A stretch of DNA of 64,000 nucleotides from Nectonema munidae (GCA_030549495.1 JAUIRK010000908.1:1-64000), one strand, 5' to 3'. Shown: positions 10,774 through 21,067, numbered from the stretch's first letter. Notes: generated from the letters alone by a model not told the origin. Numbers and translations: made by a program.

Positions 10774-11925
10774 ATGCAATCTCGCAAAAGATCGTTTGTT
10801 TCAAGTAAAGATGATGAGATTAACTCAGATTCTACTATTATTGCAAACAAGCGGGGCTCTATTCCTCGCATATCTGATTCAAATCCCGAAATAAGTGTTA
10901 AAAATGGTCTTTGCGTAAAAATTGCCAAAGTCAAGCCGAAAAATATTTCTGCCCTCAAGCAGCAACAAATGGTAACCTCTTCGTCACCTTCGAACCAACT
11001 CAAGCGTTGCACGCCGTATTTTTCTTCTCTGCCGCATCCCGCATTCTTTTCTGATGACGCTGAAGCAAAATGCATCCGAAGCCAAATAATTTATGAACCA
11101 GGATTGACTATTGACCAGGCAAGATCTCAATCTTCCAGAATGATTCGTGTTTATTCCGATGGGGTCTTTGATCTCTTTCACCCAGGACACGCTAATCAAC
11201 TACAACAAGCAAAAACAAGTTTCGAAAATGTTTATCTCATTGTTGGCGTTACTAATGGCATCATGACGAATAAGTTCAAAGGGAAAACGGTTTTATGTGA
11301 AGATGATCGGTATGAATGTGTCCGCCACTGTCGCTATGTCGATGAAATCGTACGAGATGCTCCATGGATAATCTCAATTGACTTTTTGCACAAGCATAAA
11401 ATTGACTTTGTGTGTCATGATGATTTGCCATATGTTTCTGCTGGCTCCACTGATATTTATGCAGAGTTGAAGCGTATGGGTAAGTTCATTGCCACAACTC
11501 GTACGAAAGGCGTTTCCACTTCAGACATCATTGCTAAGATTGTTCGGGAATATGATTTGTATGCGCGGAGGAATTTATCCAAGGGTTACACTCCCAAGGA
11601 ACTCAATGTTGGATTTTTGAGAGCAAAGAAACTTCAACTTCAGAATCACATCATTAAAGTTAGGGCCAAAAGTCGAGAAATAGTCACGCGTTTCGAAGCA
11701 AAAAAACGAGCACTTTTAAATCTTTGGGAAGAAAAATCGCGAGAATTCATTTTCAACTTTTTGGATTTGTTTGGAGCTGATGGTAAATTTCACAATCTCC
11801 TTCAGGAGGGAAAAGAAAAAATTGTTCGCGCCATTTCTCCAACACCCACAACTTCTCAAAATGATGAAGATAGCGATAGTGTTGATGAAGATGAATTCGA
11901 AGGAGCTTATGTACACGAGACATAA
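10774..11925 (+). CDS. PCYT1: choline-phosphate cytidylyltransferase (CCT/PCYT1 family)
   Basis: This 383-residue protein should make CDP-choline from CTP and phosphocholine, the rate-setting step of the Kennedy pathway to phosphatidylcholine, at nuclear or ER membranes. The nucleotidyltransferase fold spans about 123-260: RVYSDGVFDLFHPGH with the HxGH CTP-binding motif at 136-139, then RYVDEIVRDAPW, HDDLPY, and RTKGVSTSDI at 243-252 (the family's RTEGISTSDI, with Lys for Glu). A basic amphipathic segment about 285-350, ending KSREFIFNFLDLFG, matches the membrane-sensing helix, and an acidic Ser-containing tail follows. Residues 1-120 are Ser/Lys-rich with SRKR near the start, possibly a nuclear signal. 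An in-frame TAA at 10738 and no AG in between support this start. The gene is one exon, unlike most animal homologues, so it could be a retrocopy, but the frame is intact. Confidence 0.93.
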   Translation: MQSRKRSFVSSKDDEINSDSTIIANKRGSIPRISDSNPEISVKNGLCVKIAKVKPKNISALKQQQMVTSSSPSNQLKRCTPYFSSLPHPAFFSDDAEAKCIRSQIIYEPGLTIDQARSQSSRMIRVYSDGVFDLFHPGHANQLQQAKTSFENVYLIVGVTNGIMTNKFKGKTVLCEDDRYECVRHCRYVDEIVRDAPWIISIDFLHKHKIDFVCHDDLPYVSAGSTDIYAELKRMGKFIATTRTKGVSTSDIIAKIVREYDLYARRNLSKGYTPKELNVGFLRAKKLQLQNHIIKVRAKSREIVTRFEAKKRALLNLWEEKSREFIFNFLDLFGADGKFHNLLQEGKEKIVRAISPTPTTSQNDEDSDSVDEDEFEGAYVHET

Positions 11926-13345
11926 AAGCCAATATCTTGTGATCGTATACACATGTTTATATATATATATATGTTAGTACATCACATATTATATATATAT
12001 ATCTTGATAGAACCATATTAATATATCTCAAAAAAACATGGTCAGTTGAAAAAGTACCCAAAACAATGCTTTTTTGAATTTATTTTTCTAGTTTTTTCGT
12101 TGTTATTATCACACATGTTGTTTTATTTCCTTTTTAAAATGTTTCACCTTTAATACGCTAGTATATTGTTTTAAATTTACAACTACACATTTACACCTAC
12201 ATATAATGCACACAGACTCTTTTACACGCATGTATGCATATCATGTATAGATATTGATATACATATTTATATATGAATCATAATATATTAAAAATTTAAG
12301 TCTACTTTTTTACTTCACTCATTTAATGACATTTAACCCATTTATTGGATAGTTTTACTTTATCAAAATAAAATATTCAAAATTTGTTATAACAAATCGG
12401 AAAAATATCATCTAAGTAAAGAATAATTTCTATGTCTATATCATTGTTCGAAATAGATTAGCTCATGACGACATAGATTTTACCTCTTATTTTTTAAATA
12501 TTTCAAGATAAAAATTTTATGACGATATACAAAATACATATATTTTTATACGTTAAACGGGTTAATTTTATGTAAATCAAAAATGTCTAATTTTACAACT
12601 AAATTGATATTTACGTTATGTTCAGAAAATAAAATGGCTTCTTTTTTAAAAAATATTAGCCTTTGTAAAAATGACAAAATAACTTCTGCTACATTTGCGA
12701 AAAATATTTTCTAAAAAAACCGACGCTCAATATATAAACATGACAACTCTTTACACAGCTTACTTCTATAAAAAATTGATTCGGCAAGTTGGGCACGAAA
12801 ATAATGTACAAATGGTGTGTACTGGTTGAGAATGTGGAATTCAACTAACTACGCTATACTATTTCTTATTCCGAAGATTTTGCTCACATGGATCATTGTT
12901 ATTTTTATGATACTAATGTTATTTTCACCTGAATTCAAACAGGAAAAATACATTATCTTGATTTAAAATCAACTTCTCGTGCAATTAATCTTTCCAGTGT
13001 TTCAGAATCCTCTCTTGTCTGACGATACAGATCTTGAGCTTCATGATGCGTGTGAAAATGTTACTATAAAAACAGACTAAATTTATGCGATCTAAATTAA
13101 ATGAAAAACCACAACTTTTTGCTGTGGGTGATATAGCAGATTTAAATAAAGAACAAAGAGAAATTTTAGCTAGATTAAAAGAGATATTTACTTGAAAAAT
13201 ATGGTAAAATATCATTTACAGAAAATACTAGAAGTTTGTAATCTTTTTGAAATGGAAGTCAACATTGTTTTTTGCAATTTTCCATTTGAAGCACAAACTT
13301 TCAAAAGTGGCCTCTTTTAATTGATGCATCTTTCATAAAAATGTA
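11926..13345. other. 3' flank of PCYT1-like gene, AT-rich, no gene seen
   Basis: A (TA)n run lies at about 11957-12003 and AATAAA-type hexamers occur near 12366. Either could lie in the 3' UTR, but no cleavage site can be chosen. From about 13080 to 13200 the plus strand reads as a lysine/glutamate-rich broken frame (KEQREILARLKE) that might be old coding sequence. I do not recognise it. Confidence 0.4.
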
Positions 13346-14036
13346 GGGTGTCCCAGAAGTCACGCACCATATACTAATTTTGAGCGAGAAAGTAACAATA
13401 CAAGAAGAGTTAAATTGGTTTTTATGTTTGGAAGTGATGGGGCGACGTACCGCTCTGTATTACAAGAATTTAACCGCAATCGTCCTGAACGAGAACAACC
13501 ATTGGGCCATACTACTGCCTGCCGTTTGATCAAACGCTGTAGCTGGCCGTGAGAGATGTGCTCGACGCAAGAATGTAACTGATGAAGGAACATCCACCAT
13601 GCTTTTGGCGAATGTTGCTAGAAGCCCCGTGAAATTAGCAAGAAAAATAAGTCAAGAACTAATGAGTAGCAAATCGTATTCTTATGACAGAAATTTCATC
13701 CGTATAAAGTGCATCTTGTGCAATACATGGTGATGACACCAATAGGCGTAGAGTTGGCCGAATAGGTTCCGTCGAGTGGCCACCCCGATCATCAGATCTA
13801 ACCCCCTTCTTGACTATTTTCTTTTGGGACATCTCAAACCTGTTGTGTACTAGAATCGTCCCAGCACTCTTGATGTTTGAAAAAAGCAATAAGAACTGAG
13901 TTTTATAAAGAGAATTGATGCATGTGTCAATGTAGGAGGTGAACAATTTGAGCATCTGCTATGATTATGATAAATAAAATTGATATTCATATGTATTTTT
14001 ATAAATCTGGGTGGTGCGCGACTCTTGGGACACCCG
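13346..14036 (+). mobile_element. mariner-type transposon, internally deleted
   Basis: Termini GGGTGTCCCAGAAGTCACGC and, in reverse complement, GGGTGTCCCAAGAGTCGCGC make a strong inverted repeat of about 24 bp, each next to a TA (13344-13345 and 14037-14038), the mariner/Tc1 target. Plus-strand protein pieces are a helix-turn-helix half (GATYRSVLQEFNRNRP, HTTACRLIKR) and the C-terminal block SVEWPPRSSDLTPLLDYFLL, the well-known WPxxSPDLTPxDFFLWG region of mariner-like transposases. At about 690 bp it is half the usual length: the catalytic middle is absent and the remaining frames are shifted. It is non-autonomous. Confidence 0.85.
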
Positions 14037-14038
14037 TA

Positions 14039-15559
14039 GGTATTATATTTAGCAGTGCTATAATTTTTTAATTATTTAATTCATATTCATATAAAAAATG
14101 GTACAAACAAGCTAATTTTGAACAGCGCTAATATAACAAATGAAACAAATTTTAGAATACGTATTAAAAATAATTCACAAATCACTTTTTTGTTATAACG
14201 ACTATTAATGTAAATAATATTACAATCAGTTGCAAAAATCTTACAACAAGGAACTTGGTTAAATGACGTTAAAACTTGCAGCTTGATTTCTTCCATTCCT
14301 TGAATACTTTTCAATATTAGAAATAGGAAAAACAAAAAATTTTAGTATGTTTTCTAAATACTTTCATCACATCAAACATGCGAACGGGTCATCAATCCAT
14401 TTACAAATTATGATACTAAAGATCTATCATTAACATTGAATGAATAAAAGAGTTTGTTAGATTTGAAAAATGACCTTTTTCACAAAACTTCGTTCTCAAT
14501 ATTAGAGTTATCAGAATTTTGGATTTCTCTTTTTAACTCATATCCTCGATTGAGTATCAGAGCTGACAAGTTGTTGCTACTTTCCGGAGCATCTTAGCTT
14601 TGCGAAATAGACTTTTTTTACGCTCACGAATATTAAATTTCAGAAACCAGAAGGATTGCAAATAGTCAACTAAGAAACTTTGTTTCTCAAATTTAGAACC
14701 CTGTTTCTAAAAAAAAAAAATTCAAATTGAATTGCTTATATACAAATTGTGAAAAATGGCGGAATAATACAATTGTAAATAAATTATTCTTAAATTTAGA
14801 GGAATAATGATAATAAAACTCAGTCGGTTTAGTTTTTATTAATTTATATGCTGTGCCGCAAAAAAATTGTTATTTTTTGTGCTGAAATATGAAAAAGTTT
14901 GTCAAACACTGCTCTAACATATGACATTTACATTCTTTGATCTCCTTCTATCTCTTCTTCTCTCTATCTCTTCTTCTCTATCTCTTCTTCTAGGTCTCTG
15001 GTATCTATGTCTCTATTGATTTTCCAATTGCGCAATCTCTGTTCACATTTGCAGTCGTCACTGGACATTTTTTTTAGCTAAAGCAATTATGGTAAAAAAA
15101 CGTGAAGCAAATGTAAACAAGATTGAAATTCCACACTGTTTTTTTGAAAATAATTGAAATGAGGATTATAAATTTATAGAAAAACTTACAACACATAAAT
15201 GATAGACTGACCAATAAGCGTCTATTACTACTATTATCCACATAAGTAAATAGTGGACAATAGTAAAAATAGTGCAAAATGTTTCTTTCAACTGTCTTTG
15301 AGTAGTTGAACTTACTTAAGTTTAAGGATTAAAACGCATGTTCTTGAGAAATCACTAGCTATTTTCCCTCACAAAGTTATATAGTGACCAATGAAGCTAT
15401 AGTTAAATAATGATCAGAATATTTCATGTACATATGGAGCGTATGGTGGAAGAGTACATCCACATAGTGGACAAGATATTGAAGATAAGATATATGGAAA
15501 GTAAAGAGATTATTTGTACACTGATGATTTTTATACTCCTGAAATCAATAAGATTCTTT
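14039..15559. other. AT-rich DNA with a CT-rich microsatellite
   Basis: The only clear structure is a CT-rich simple repeat of TCTCTTCT units at about 14944-14997. No reading frame here carries a recognisable motif. Confidence 0.5.
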
Positions 15560-15877
15560 TTCCTCGCCTACACCTTTTTCCCAAGTATGGGGTCGGTGAC
15601 CATGATTCTTTGTCTCCATTTCCATCTATCTTGAGCATCTTCATTTTTCAGACCAAATTCTTGCATACTTTTAACCAATCCATTTCTTTGCTTGTCTTCC
15701 TGTGTTTCTCTTCTCCGTAACTAATTCCAACGTCTGTTGAGTCAAATCTTTTTCGTTTTTCCCTATTACATGACCATAAGAACGAAGTTTGCTTCTTTCT
15801 ATTATTGCTAGTATGCTTTCTGTCACCATTGTCCTTCTTCTCATCTCATCATTCTTTATTCTGTCTTTTAACGCCCA
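15560..15877 (-). mobile_element. RTE-like LINE remnant, C-terminal tail
   Basis: Minus-strand reading gives DEMRRRTMVTESILAIIER, SKLRSYGHVIGKNEK and, further on, RWKWRQRIMVTDPILGK. This is the tail seen after the RT in many RTE/BovB-like LINEs (LRWFGHV, GRPxxRW, W blocks). It is the continuation of the RT remnant at 16870-17290; the pogo-like element at about 15878-16865 separates the two. The relic is decayed. Confidence 0.55.
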
Positions 15878-16865
15878 ACATCATTGCCAACAAAAAAGGA
15901 TGGATAACAACTGAACTTATATTCGATTGGTTACAAAATCACTTTGTGCCTGAAGCAAGAGCTCATTTTGACTCTGTTGGCATGGATCATAACTGTAAAA
16001 TAGTGCTTGATCTAGATAACTGCTCTGCCCATCCTAAAGCAGAATTAATGGTTAAGAGTTAAAGTACCGCACTAACTTTATGAGGCGTCTACTGAGGGTA
16101 GTTAATTCGGGGAAGTCTTTACGTGAGTTTCTTCATGAATTTAATACTAGAGATATGGTTTACTGTGCTGCTCATGCTTGGAAAACTGTAGATACAGTTA
16201 CACTGAATCATGAATTGAATAAATTATGGCCTGGAAGAAGTTTTGAAAGAAGACCTGGCAAAGATTGCAGTAAAATAAAGCAATATATAAATGATATTTT
16301 GTCTTCTGCTGGTGGTCTGACCAATCATGAAGCAAAAGATCTTGCATCCAGGCTAAATGAAAGTAACGTTGAAGATTGGTTGACTGTCAATGACAGTGCA
16401 CCTGTTGTTCATTTTATACTGACTCAGAAATTATAAATATGGTTGAAAATCAAGAACAAGTCAGTGACGAAGACAGTGATGTTGTAAGTGAAAATGAGTC
16501 ACAGGTAGTAAAAAGAGTTTCCATTGATCGTTTAATTTATCTATCAGGAGAACTGGTGAAGGTTTAGAAAAATTTCATAACTGAGCAAGAAGTGATGAAC
16601 CTATACATGCTCTAGGATAAATTAATTAAAGAAAAGCCAAAACACATGAAACAAATTAGCTTGCAACCCTATTCAAAAAAATTTCCGAAAAGAGCGCAAA
16701 AGAAAATGACTAATCGAAACTCCAATGCCTTCAAAATTTGCTTGTGTACTTTCTTTCAATAAATTTTTACTGAAATTTTTTGATTGTTTTCTTAATCAAA
16801 CTTTGATAATTCAGTTAAGTTCAAATTTATGAAATGAAGCTTAGCTTCTCTCCTTTGTGTATTCC
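15878..16865 (+). pseudogene. pogo/Tigger/Jerky-type transposase relic (DDE_1)
   Basis: The plus strand reads KKGWITTELIFDWLQNHFVP then VLDLDNCSAHPKAEL. The second is the DDE_1 block that in Tigger and Jerky proteins is LLLDNAPxHP, with the second catalytic Asp. The expected proline-rich stretch (PPNxTxxxQPMDQG) is absent: sequence jumps near 16062 straight to KYRTNFMRRLL and LREFLHEFNTRDMVYCAAHA, the helical region after the third acidic residue. This is a deletion of roughly 30 codons that removes part of the catalytic core. It lies between two halves of a LINE remnant in the opposite orientation, so it probably transposed into that LINE. It is non-functional as a transposase. Confidence 0.75.
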
Positions 16866-17290
16866 AACATAATAAATGGCTGATCTGGCATCCTTTAGGT
16901 CCCAATGTTGCCAGATTAGTGATGTGGTATCATCTAATTTTGCTTTCAACTTCATCGGTATCCTACTATCGTTTATTACAAGATTTACTTTCCTTCCATT
17001 TGCTCCAGCTCTTTTGGTTTCACTTCTTTTTCACAGTTTCCTTCCTCAACAATCAGTGATCCCAGTTACTTAAAGTTTTTTACTTGGTTTAATTTATGTT
17101 GATGTGAGTCTAAGTCACATGTTCCGCTATCTTACTACACACCATAATTTCTTTACTTACTACTACTGTATTAATTACTTTTCAAGTCATTCTTGTCAAA
17201 TTATAAGTCTTTTCTGTAGTTTCTTAATATTTTCAGACATGATAATCAAATCATTTGGAAAAGTAGCTCCTTCAGCGAACCCCTAGTGAG
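16866..17290 (-). mobile_element. RTE-like LINE remnant, RT thumb region
   Basis: Minus-strand reading gives GATFPNDLIIMSENIKKLQK, where the catalytic FADDLxLxxE motif has become FPNDL, then VKNFKxLGSLIVEEGNCEKE and NDSRIPMKLKAKL, the usual order in RTE/BovB-like reverse transcriptases. It is followed on the other side of the pogo-like relic by the C-terminal tail at 15560-15877. It contains stops and is inactive. Confidence 0.55.
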
Positions 17291-17812
17291 TCGCTACACA
17301 ACGGTTGAGAACCCCTAGCCTAGAACAATTGCATGATCATCCTTGATTTTCATTGCCTGATTTTCTAATATATTGGATAATATATTAACACATCATCTTT
17401 CTCTCATGAAAGATGAAAGTAAAGTACAAAGGTTGTTAACAAAGAAGTTTACGCTTTGTTCAGCCTTAGAAAAAATTTCGAAAACTAGAGACTAAAATTT
17501 AATAATTATTTAGAAAAGGTAAGAAGCCTAATTTTAAAGACTCCTTCAATTTTATACAAAGTCTTTTTAAGGTTTTTAAAGTGGTGAAATAATGTACAGA
17601 ATTAACTTCATAAGAATAAAGTTTTAGATCATTAATACTTTTCTCAAACAATTTTTTGGAAATCTTTATTGAATAAAAAAAAATTAACTTTTTATATGCT
17701 CATGGATGACAAGCCAACATTAAGTCGGAGGGAGAGTTATGTAAATAATTTTGCCATCTATGGCCTGTTTAAAATTTAAAAACAAAAGTCAATTAATTAG
17801 AATAATTTTTTT
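17291..17812. other. Spacer with hAT-end-like sequence
   Basis: At 17297-17318 the string GGTTGAGAACCCCTAG resembles the right terminus of a hAT element (reverse complement CTAGGGGTTCTCAACC), but no partner end was found. The rest is AT-rich without features. Confidence 0.35.
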
Positions 17813-17818
17813 AAAAAA
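17813..17818 (-). terminator. RNA polymerase III terminator of tRNA-Gly
   Basis: On the minus strand a run of six T lies 5-6 bases downstream of the tRNA 3' end, sufficient as a Pol III stop signal. Confidence 0.7.
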
Positions 17819-17823
17819 TTTTG

Positions 17824-17895
17824 TGCGCTAGCTGGGAATCGAACCCAGATCAATTGATTGGAAGTCAACTATGCTAACCATTATACCACTAGCGC
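17824..17895 (-). tRNA. tRNA-Gly (anticodon UCC)
   Basis: The minus strand folds into a full cloverleaf. The acceptor stem is GCGCTAG/CTAGCGC with discriminator A, and the D arm holds GGTATAATGGTTAGC (box A). The anticodon stem GTTGA/TCAAT carries loop CTTCCAA, giving anticodon UCC, and the T arm contains GGGTTCGATTCCC (box B). It closely resembles metazoan tRNA-Gly(UCC), including the TGGTATAxTGGTTAGCATA stretch. No intron. CCA is not encoded, as expected in eukaryotes. An oligo-T terminator follows at once. It looks functional. Confidence 0.95.
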
Positions 17896-18507
17896 TTATT
17901 TTAAGTACTAATATTCTATTCATATTAATAAAAATAAAAACCGTGTCTTCAAACTTTTTAGGGCTTTATCTAATATCCAGTGCTGCCAGGCAAAATTTAT
18001 CAAAACTCCGTAAAACATGTCCTAAAAATCCGTAGATTCAAATTTTTAATGAACGTCGGTTCTTCCATACTATTTTTGATTGAAAATTAAATTTATTTGA
18101 AAAAAACTATTTAAATAATAATCAACTTTTAAATATTTAATTGTGTGATGCTTTTGGAGTAACGGACGATGAAATTTTAACGACAATTTCTGGCGGATCG
18201 TAGTTATAACAAAGTACACCTGGGTCGTTAGTTTTGACATGCAGAAGCACTGATATTTATTTATTCAAAAGAAAAAAAAAATACTCAAAGCTATACCTGA
18301 AAAGACGCTCACAGTCTGCATTTGAATTAGGTAAAACTAACAATGCTATCATTAGTTCACAAAGTAATGGGAATCAAAAAATTAAAGCGTCCCCAAAAAG
18401 CGTCAACCTCGCAATTTTCCAAATCAGAGCTGATTTTCATAAATTGATAATCTAAAAACTCGTCAATCTATACAGAGGGACAATGTGCGAAAACCTTTCT
18501 ACTAAAG
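17896..18507. other. AT-rich spacer upstream of tRNA-Gly
   Basis: No recognisable gene or repeat ends were seen. A 73-codon plus frame at 18234-18455 is lysine/serine-rich with no motif and is not supported as a gene. Confidence 0.4.
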
Positions 18508-19650
18508 CAGTGGTTCTTACCTTTTTGGCCCGCCTAAATCCCCCTACTAAAGCATTAACTAAAAATATAAATTTCATAATTTGGTATTAACTAAATGATG
18601 TTAAAAAATGCCTTATAAAGCCTTAATTTTAGTTCTTTCATTTGGATCCAAAATACGAAGATGGCCTAAAATGGGATCTCCAAAGGGTAGCTTTGCTTTG
18701 AATCTATTAACAGCTCGAACATTATAATTTCTTATATTACTAACAAAAATATTATTTTGAGAACATATCCTCATAAAGTAACTGAAATTCCATATCAATA
18801 CAAACGGTCGTTGGATCTTGTTTCGAAGAAATTTCCTCGGGTCTCACAAATCTGGCTAAAAACGACTTGAGTGTGATCTGCATTTCAGGCAATAGCGTAA
18901 TGCTTACTCTATCTAAATAGCTGCATGCTTACGATATCCTCTATCTGTACTCTCATCCATCATTAGAGTATAATAATTGCCTTTCATGAAGTTTATGGTT
19001 TGATTTTCAAGGTAGCGAGCCATCGCAGACTTAATAATACATGTTGCTTTAGTTCGTTTGCATTGAATTTTTTTGCAATTTCCGAATCAGAGCACAATTT
19101 CGGTAAAAGTTCGGAAAAATGATCACGGAGAAGAAAAGATAAGTTGTGCTCCATCATCCAATTGCAAAAAATAACCTCCGATTTGTTGACTAGATCTTGA
19201 CATTTTTCTTTAGTAAAAAACTTGAAAGCTTTTTTTCTGTTTCCCTTACAGTTTTTAACGTGGATTGCAGTTTTAGCATGTTTTTTGATGTCTTTAATTT
19301 CACGCTTACCAACCAATAGCTTTTTAGAACATAATTTACAAAAGGCTATAGCTTCTGATCCACCACTTTTCAGCCAGCTTAACATTTTCTCCCACTCACT
19401 TTTATAAGTAAATAAAAAAAACTCAACGCAGAAAAAGTGGAAGAGCTTATTTTTGTAGGACAAAATAAAAAAAATATGAAATGTATGGTCAATAAATAGT
19501 CTTTGAATATTTATATATATTCCTTGAATAGAAGAGAAAAGTTTATATATGTGAACTGGTAATGTGGGTGAATCCGTGTATGAATGTTAACGTAACGTTA
19601 CTTAATGGAAATATTTTGAACAAATGAAGTGTGAAATATAATTTGAATGA
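18508..19650 (-). mobile_element. hAT element, ZBED5-like, left half of an inverted pair
   Basis: The left terminus CAGTGGTTCTTACC followed by TTTTTGGCCC is a typical hAT end. The transposase relic is on the minus strand (18613-19463), so this terminus is the element's 3' end. Its 5' untranslated part (about 19521-19640) is the near-perfect reverse complement of 20601-20722, which lies in the 5' part of the plus-strand hAT that starts at 20122. The two are therefore members of one family facing head to head. The right terminus was not found; DNA between about 19650 and 20113 is unrelated or rearranged. Confidence 0.6.
18613..19463 (-). pseudogene. ZBED5-like hAT transposase, N-terminal half, broken
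   Basis: The best open piece (18993-19463, 156 codons) begins with a hydrophobic leader-like stretch that may be untranslated. Then comes a BED-type zinc finger (C42, C45, H62, H68: FCKLCSKKL, KKHAKTAIH), followed by SEVIFCNWMMEHNLSFLLRD and LLPKLCSDSEIAKKF, the helix block before the hAT catalytic core. Further down the minus strand, in another frame, is YYTLMMDESTD (the hAT DEST motif). A decayed C-terminal piece lies at 18613-18798 (FKAKLPFGDPILGHL, FLDPNER-like). The C-terminal dimerisation block is lacking. It is broken by frameshifts. Confidence 0.7.
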
Positions 19651-20059
19651 CATTTGAAGAGCATGATATTATTTATAGGCATATGTGCATGTAAAAGATG
19701 AAGAGATTTCACTACACTATTATATTATTATATGTTCATTGGGCAATTGAATAGTTTTAAATTTAAAAAAATTTACCCGACCCGTTCCCCGCAGGGGGAG
19801 CTTTTCCCCGACCCGAAGAAAATTTCCTCCTCCCGCCATACTCTGAAGCACAGGATTCATATCCAGGCGTCCTTGGTTCGATTCCCCATTGTAACATCCC
19901 TATCATCAGCTTAGTTATCAGAGATTATTTTTCCCTCGGATGCAAAATCAAAATATTTTTAACCCTATATTTTTTTACATCATAAAGCCCCAAATGAGTC
20001 AAATAAAGACAAATATTTCATTATGAATATTCGAAACCTGTAATATTTTGATGCTTTTT

Positions 20060-20121
20060 TATAAGGTTGGGAAAAATAAAAAATTCTCTTCCTAGCAGTG
20101 CATTGTGAGTTTCATCTTGAT
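20060..20121 (+). pseudogene. piggyBac-A transposase fragment before hAT insertion (tentative)
   Basis: Just before the hAT at 20122 the plus strand carries a short piggyBac-like string (KKFSS/SLPSSAL across frames). If the hAT is removed with one 8-bp duplicate, the sequence joins to 25750-25890, where the clear piggyBac block FYNSEKGGVD lies. In piggyBac proteins a xVxLLSxxH string precedes that block by about 20 residues, as here. The link rests mostly on the position of the target duplication. Confidence 0.4.
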
Positions 20122-20134
20122 CAGCGGTTCTTAA

Positions 20135-20229
20135 CTCATTTACGACCAATGTTCCCAAAGAAAACGCAGACGAATTCCTACTTTAAATGGAATTACTAAA
20201 GTCGTCTACTTTGCTTGGTCCTAAATGGG
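20135..20229. mobile_element. 95-bp piggyBac-type MITE with TTAA duplication
   Basis: It is bounded by TTAA on both sides (20131-20134 and 20230-20233), the piggyBac target. Termini CTCATTTACGACCAA and, in reverse complement, CCCATTTAGGACCAA match at 13 of 15 positions. The interior contains an inverted GCAGACGA/TCGTCTAC motif. Removing it restores a continuous hAT terminus (CAGCGGTTCTTAA then GTTGGGGGCC), so it entered after the hAT was in place. Related copies are at 30560-30676 and near 43370-43430. Confidence 0.7.
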
Positions 20230-20678
20230 TTAAGTTGGGGGCCACGACGCCCTTGGGGCTCGTTTGAAGTTTCACATGGGCCATGAAAAATTTATAAAAG
20301 AAATGAAAGAATCGTATCTTAAAAATTATTCATAAGATTGCTGACGAATGTATAAATAATCGAGTAATGTAAAGTTTAGTTAGTAACGGTTTCTTTGCCA
20401 CGCGTGTAGATGAAAGTGCATTGACCGTTTTGAGTTTTGGATATGCTTTTATATTTGTTTGCAATATTTTCACATAACCTTCAGATATTTTACTTTTAGA
20501 AATCATATTCACATGAGTACATATCGATTTGGATACATAGATGCAGATAACAATTTCACACATATAGCAAAAAAAATTATGAAGAAGATAAAATGAAAAT
20601 TATACTTCACACTTCATTTGTTGAAAATATTTCCAATAAGTAACGTTACGTTAACATTCATACAGGGATTCACCCACA

Positions 20679-20775
20679 TTACCAGTTCACATATATAAAC
20701 TTTTAACTTCTCTTCTATTCAAGGAATTTATTGATGATTTTTATATCTATGAATTTCTTTAGATAAATTTTTTTT
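20679..20775. repeat. 97-bp direct repeat, left copy, flanking LINE B
   Basis: It starts TTACCAGTTCACATATATAA and ends at AGATAAATTTTTTTT, and recurs at 24319-24415 with a single clear base difference plus a T-run length change. It lies directly against the first base of LINE B, so it behaves as an unusually long target-site duplication. It belongs to the hAT 5' region, since part of it is also found inverted near 19521-19560. Confidence 0.7.
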
Positions 20776-20809
20776 AGACTTAAGCTGTTATAGACTTTTT
20801 CCTTATGTA

Positions 20810-21067
20810 ATGTATAAGCAATGCTCTAATTGCTGTTTTTTGGGACATAAGGCATCTCAATGCAAGAGGTCTTCTGTCTGTAGATACTGCTCGGGTTGCC
20901 ATAACGGAAGTTCTTGTCACAACAAAGAGTCTAGTAAATTAGTATGTGTTATTTGTAAAAATAGTGGTTCCAAATATATTAATCACTCTGCTCTTAGTTT
21001 TAACTGTCCGTATGTACAGAAAGAAATAGCTAGGGTTAAAATTAATACTGCATATCATGAAACATAA
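20810..21067 (+). CDS. LINE B ORF1 C-terminal part (CCHC zinc knuckles)
   Basis: This 85-codon frame holds three cysteine/histidine clusters (CSNCCFLGHKASQC, CRYCSGCHNGSSCH, CVICKNSGS then H and C). They are of the CCHC/zinc-knuckle kind that LINE ORF1 proteins use to bind RNA. The rest of ORF1 is missing upstream because the element is 5'-truncated, so the ATG here is probably internal. Its stop codon overlaps the ORF2 start: ATGAAACATAA contains both, an 11-nt overlap consistent with coupled re-initiation. A relative of the missing part may be at 55020-56250. Confidence 0.65.
   Translation: MYKQCSNCCFLGHKASQCKRSSVCRYCSGCHNGSSCHNKESSKLVCVICKNSGSKYINHSALSFNCPYVQKEIARVKINTAYHET

Noticed and set aside
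13659-13955. 98-codon minus frame in the mariner element
   Set aside because: It is antisense to the plus-strand SVEWPPRSSDLTP block, which matches the transposase family.
17270-17320. hAT right-end-like GGTTGAGAACCCCTAG
   Set aside because: No matching left end or 8-bp duplication was found, so it was kept only as a note in the spacer entry.
19222-19407. 61-codon plus frame over the left hAT
   Set aside because: Antisense of the BED-finger transposase relic on the minus strand.
19780-19920. Possible tRNA-like block with GGTTCGATTCCCC
   Set aside because: Only box B is present; no cloverleaf can be drawn. It may be a decayed SINE but lacks the family core.
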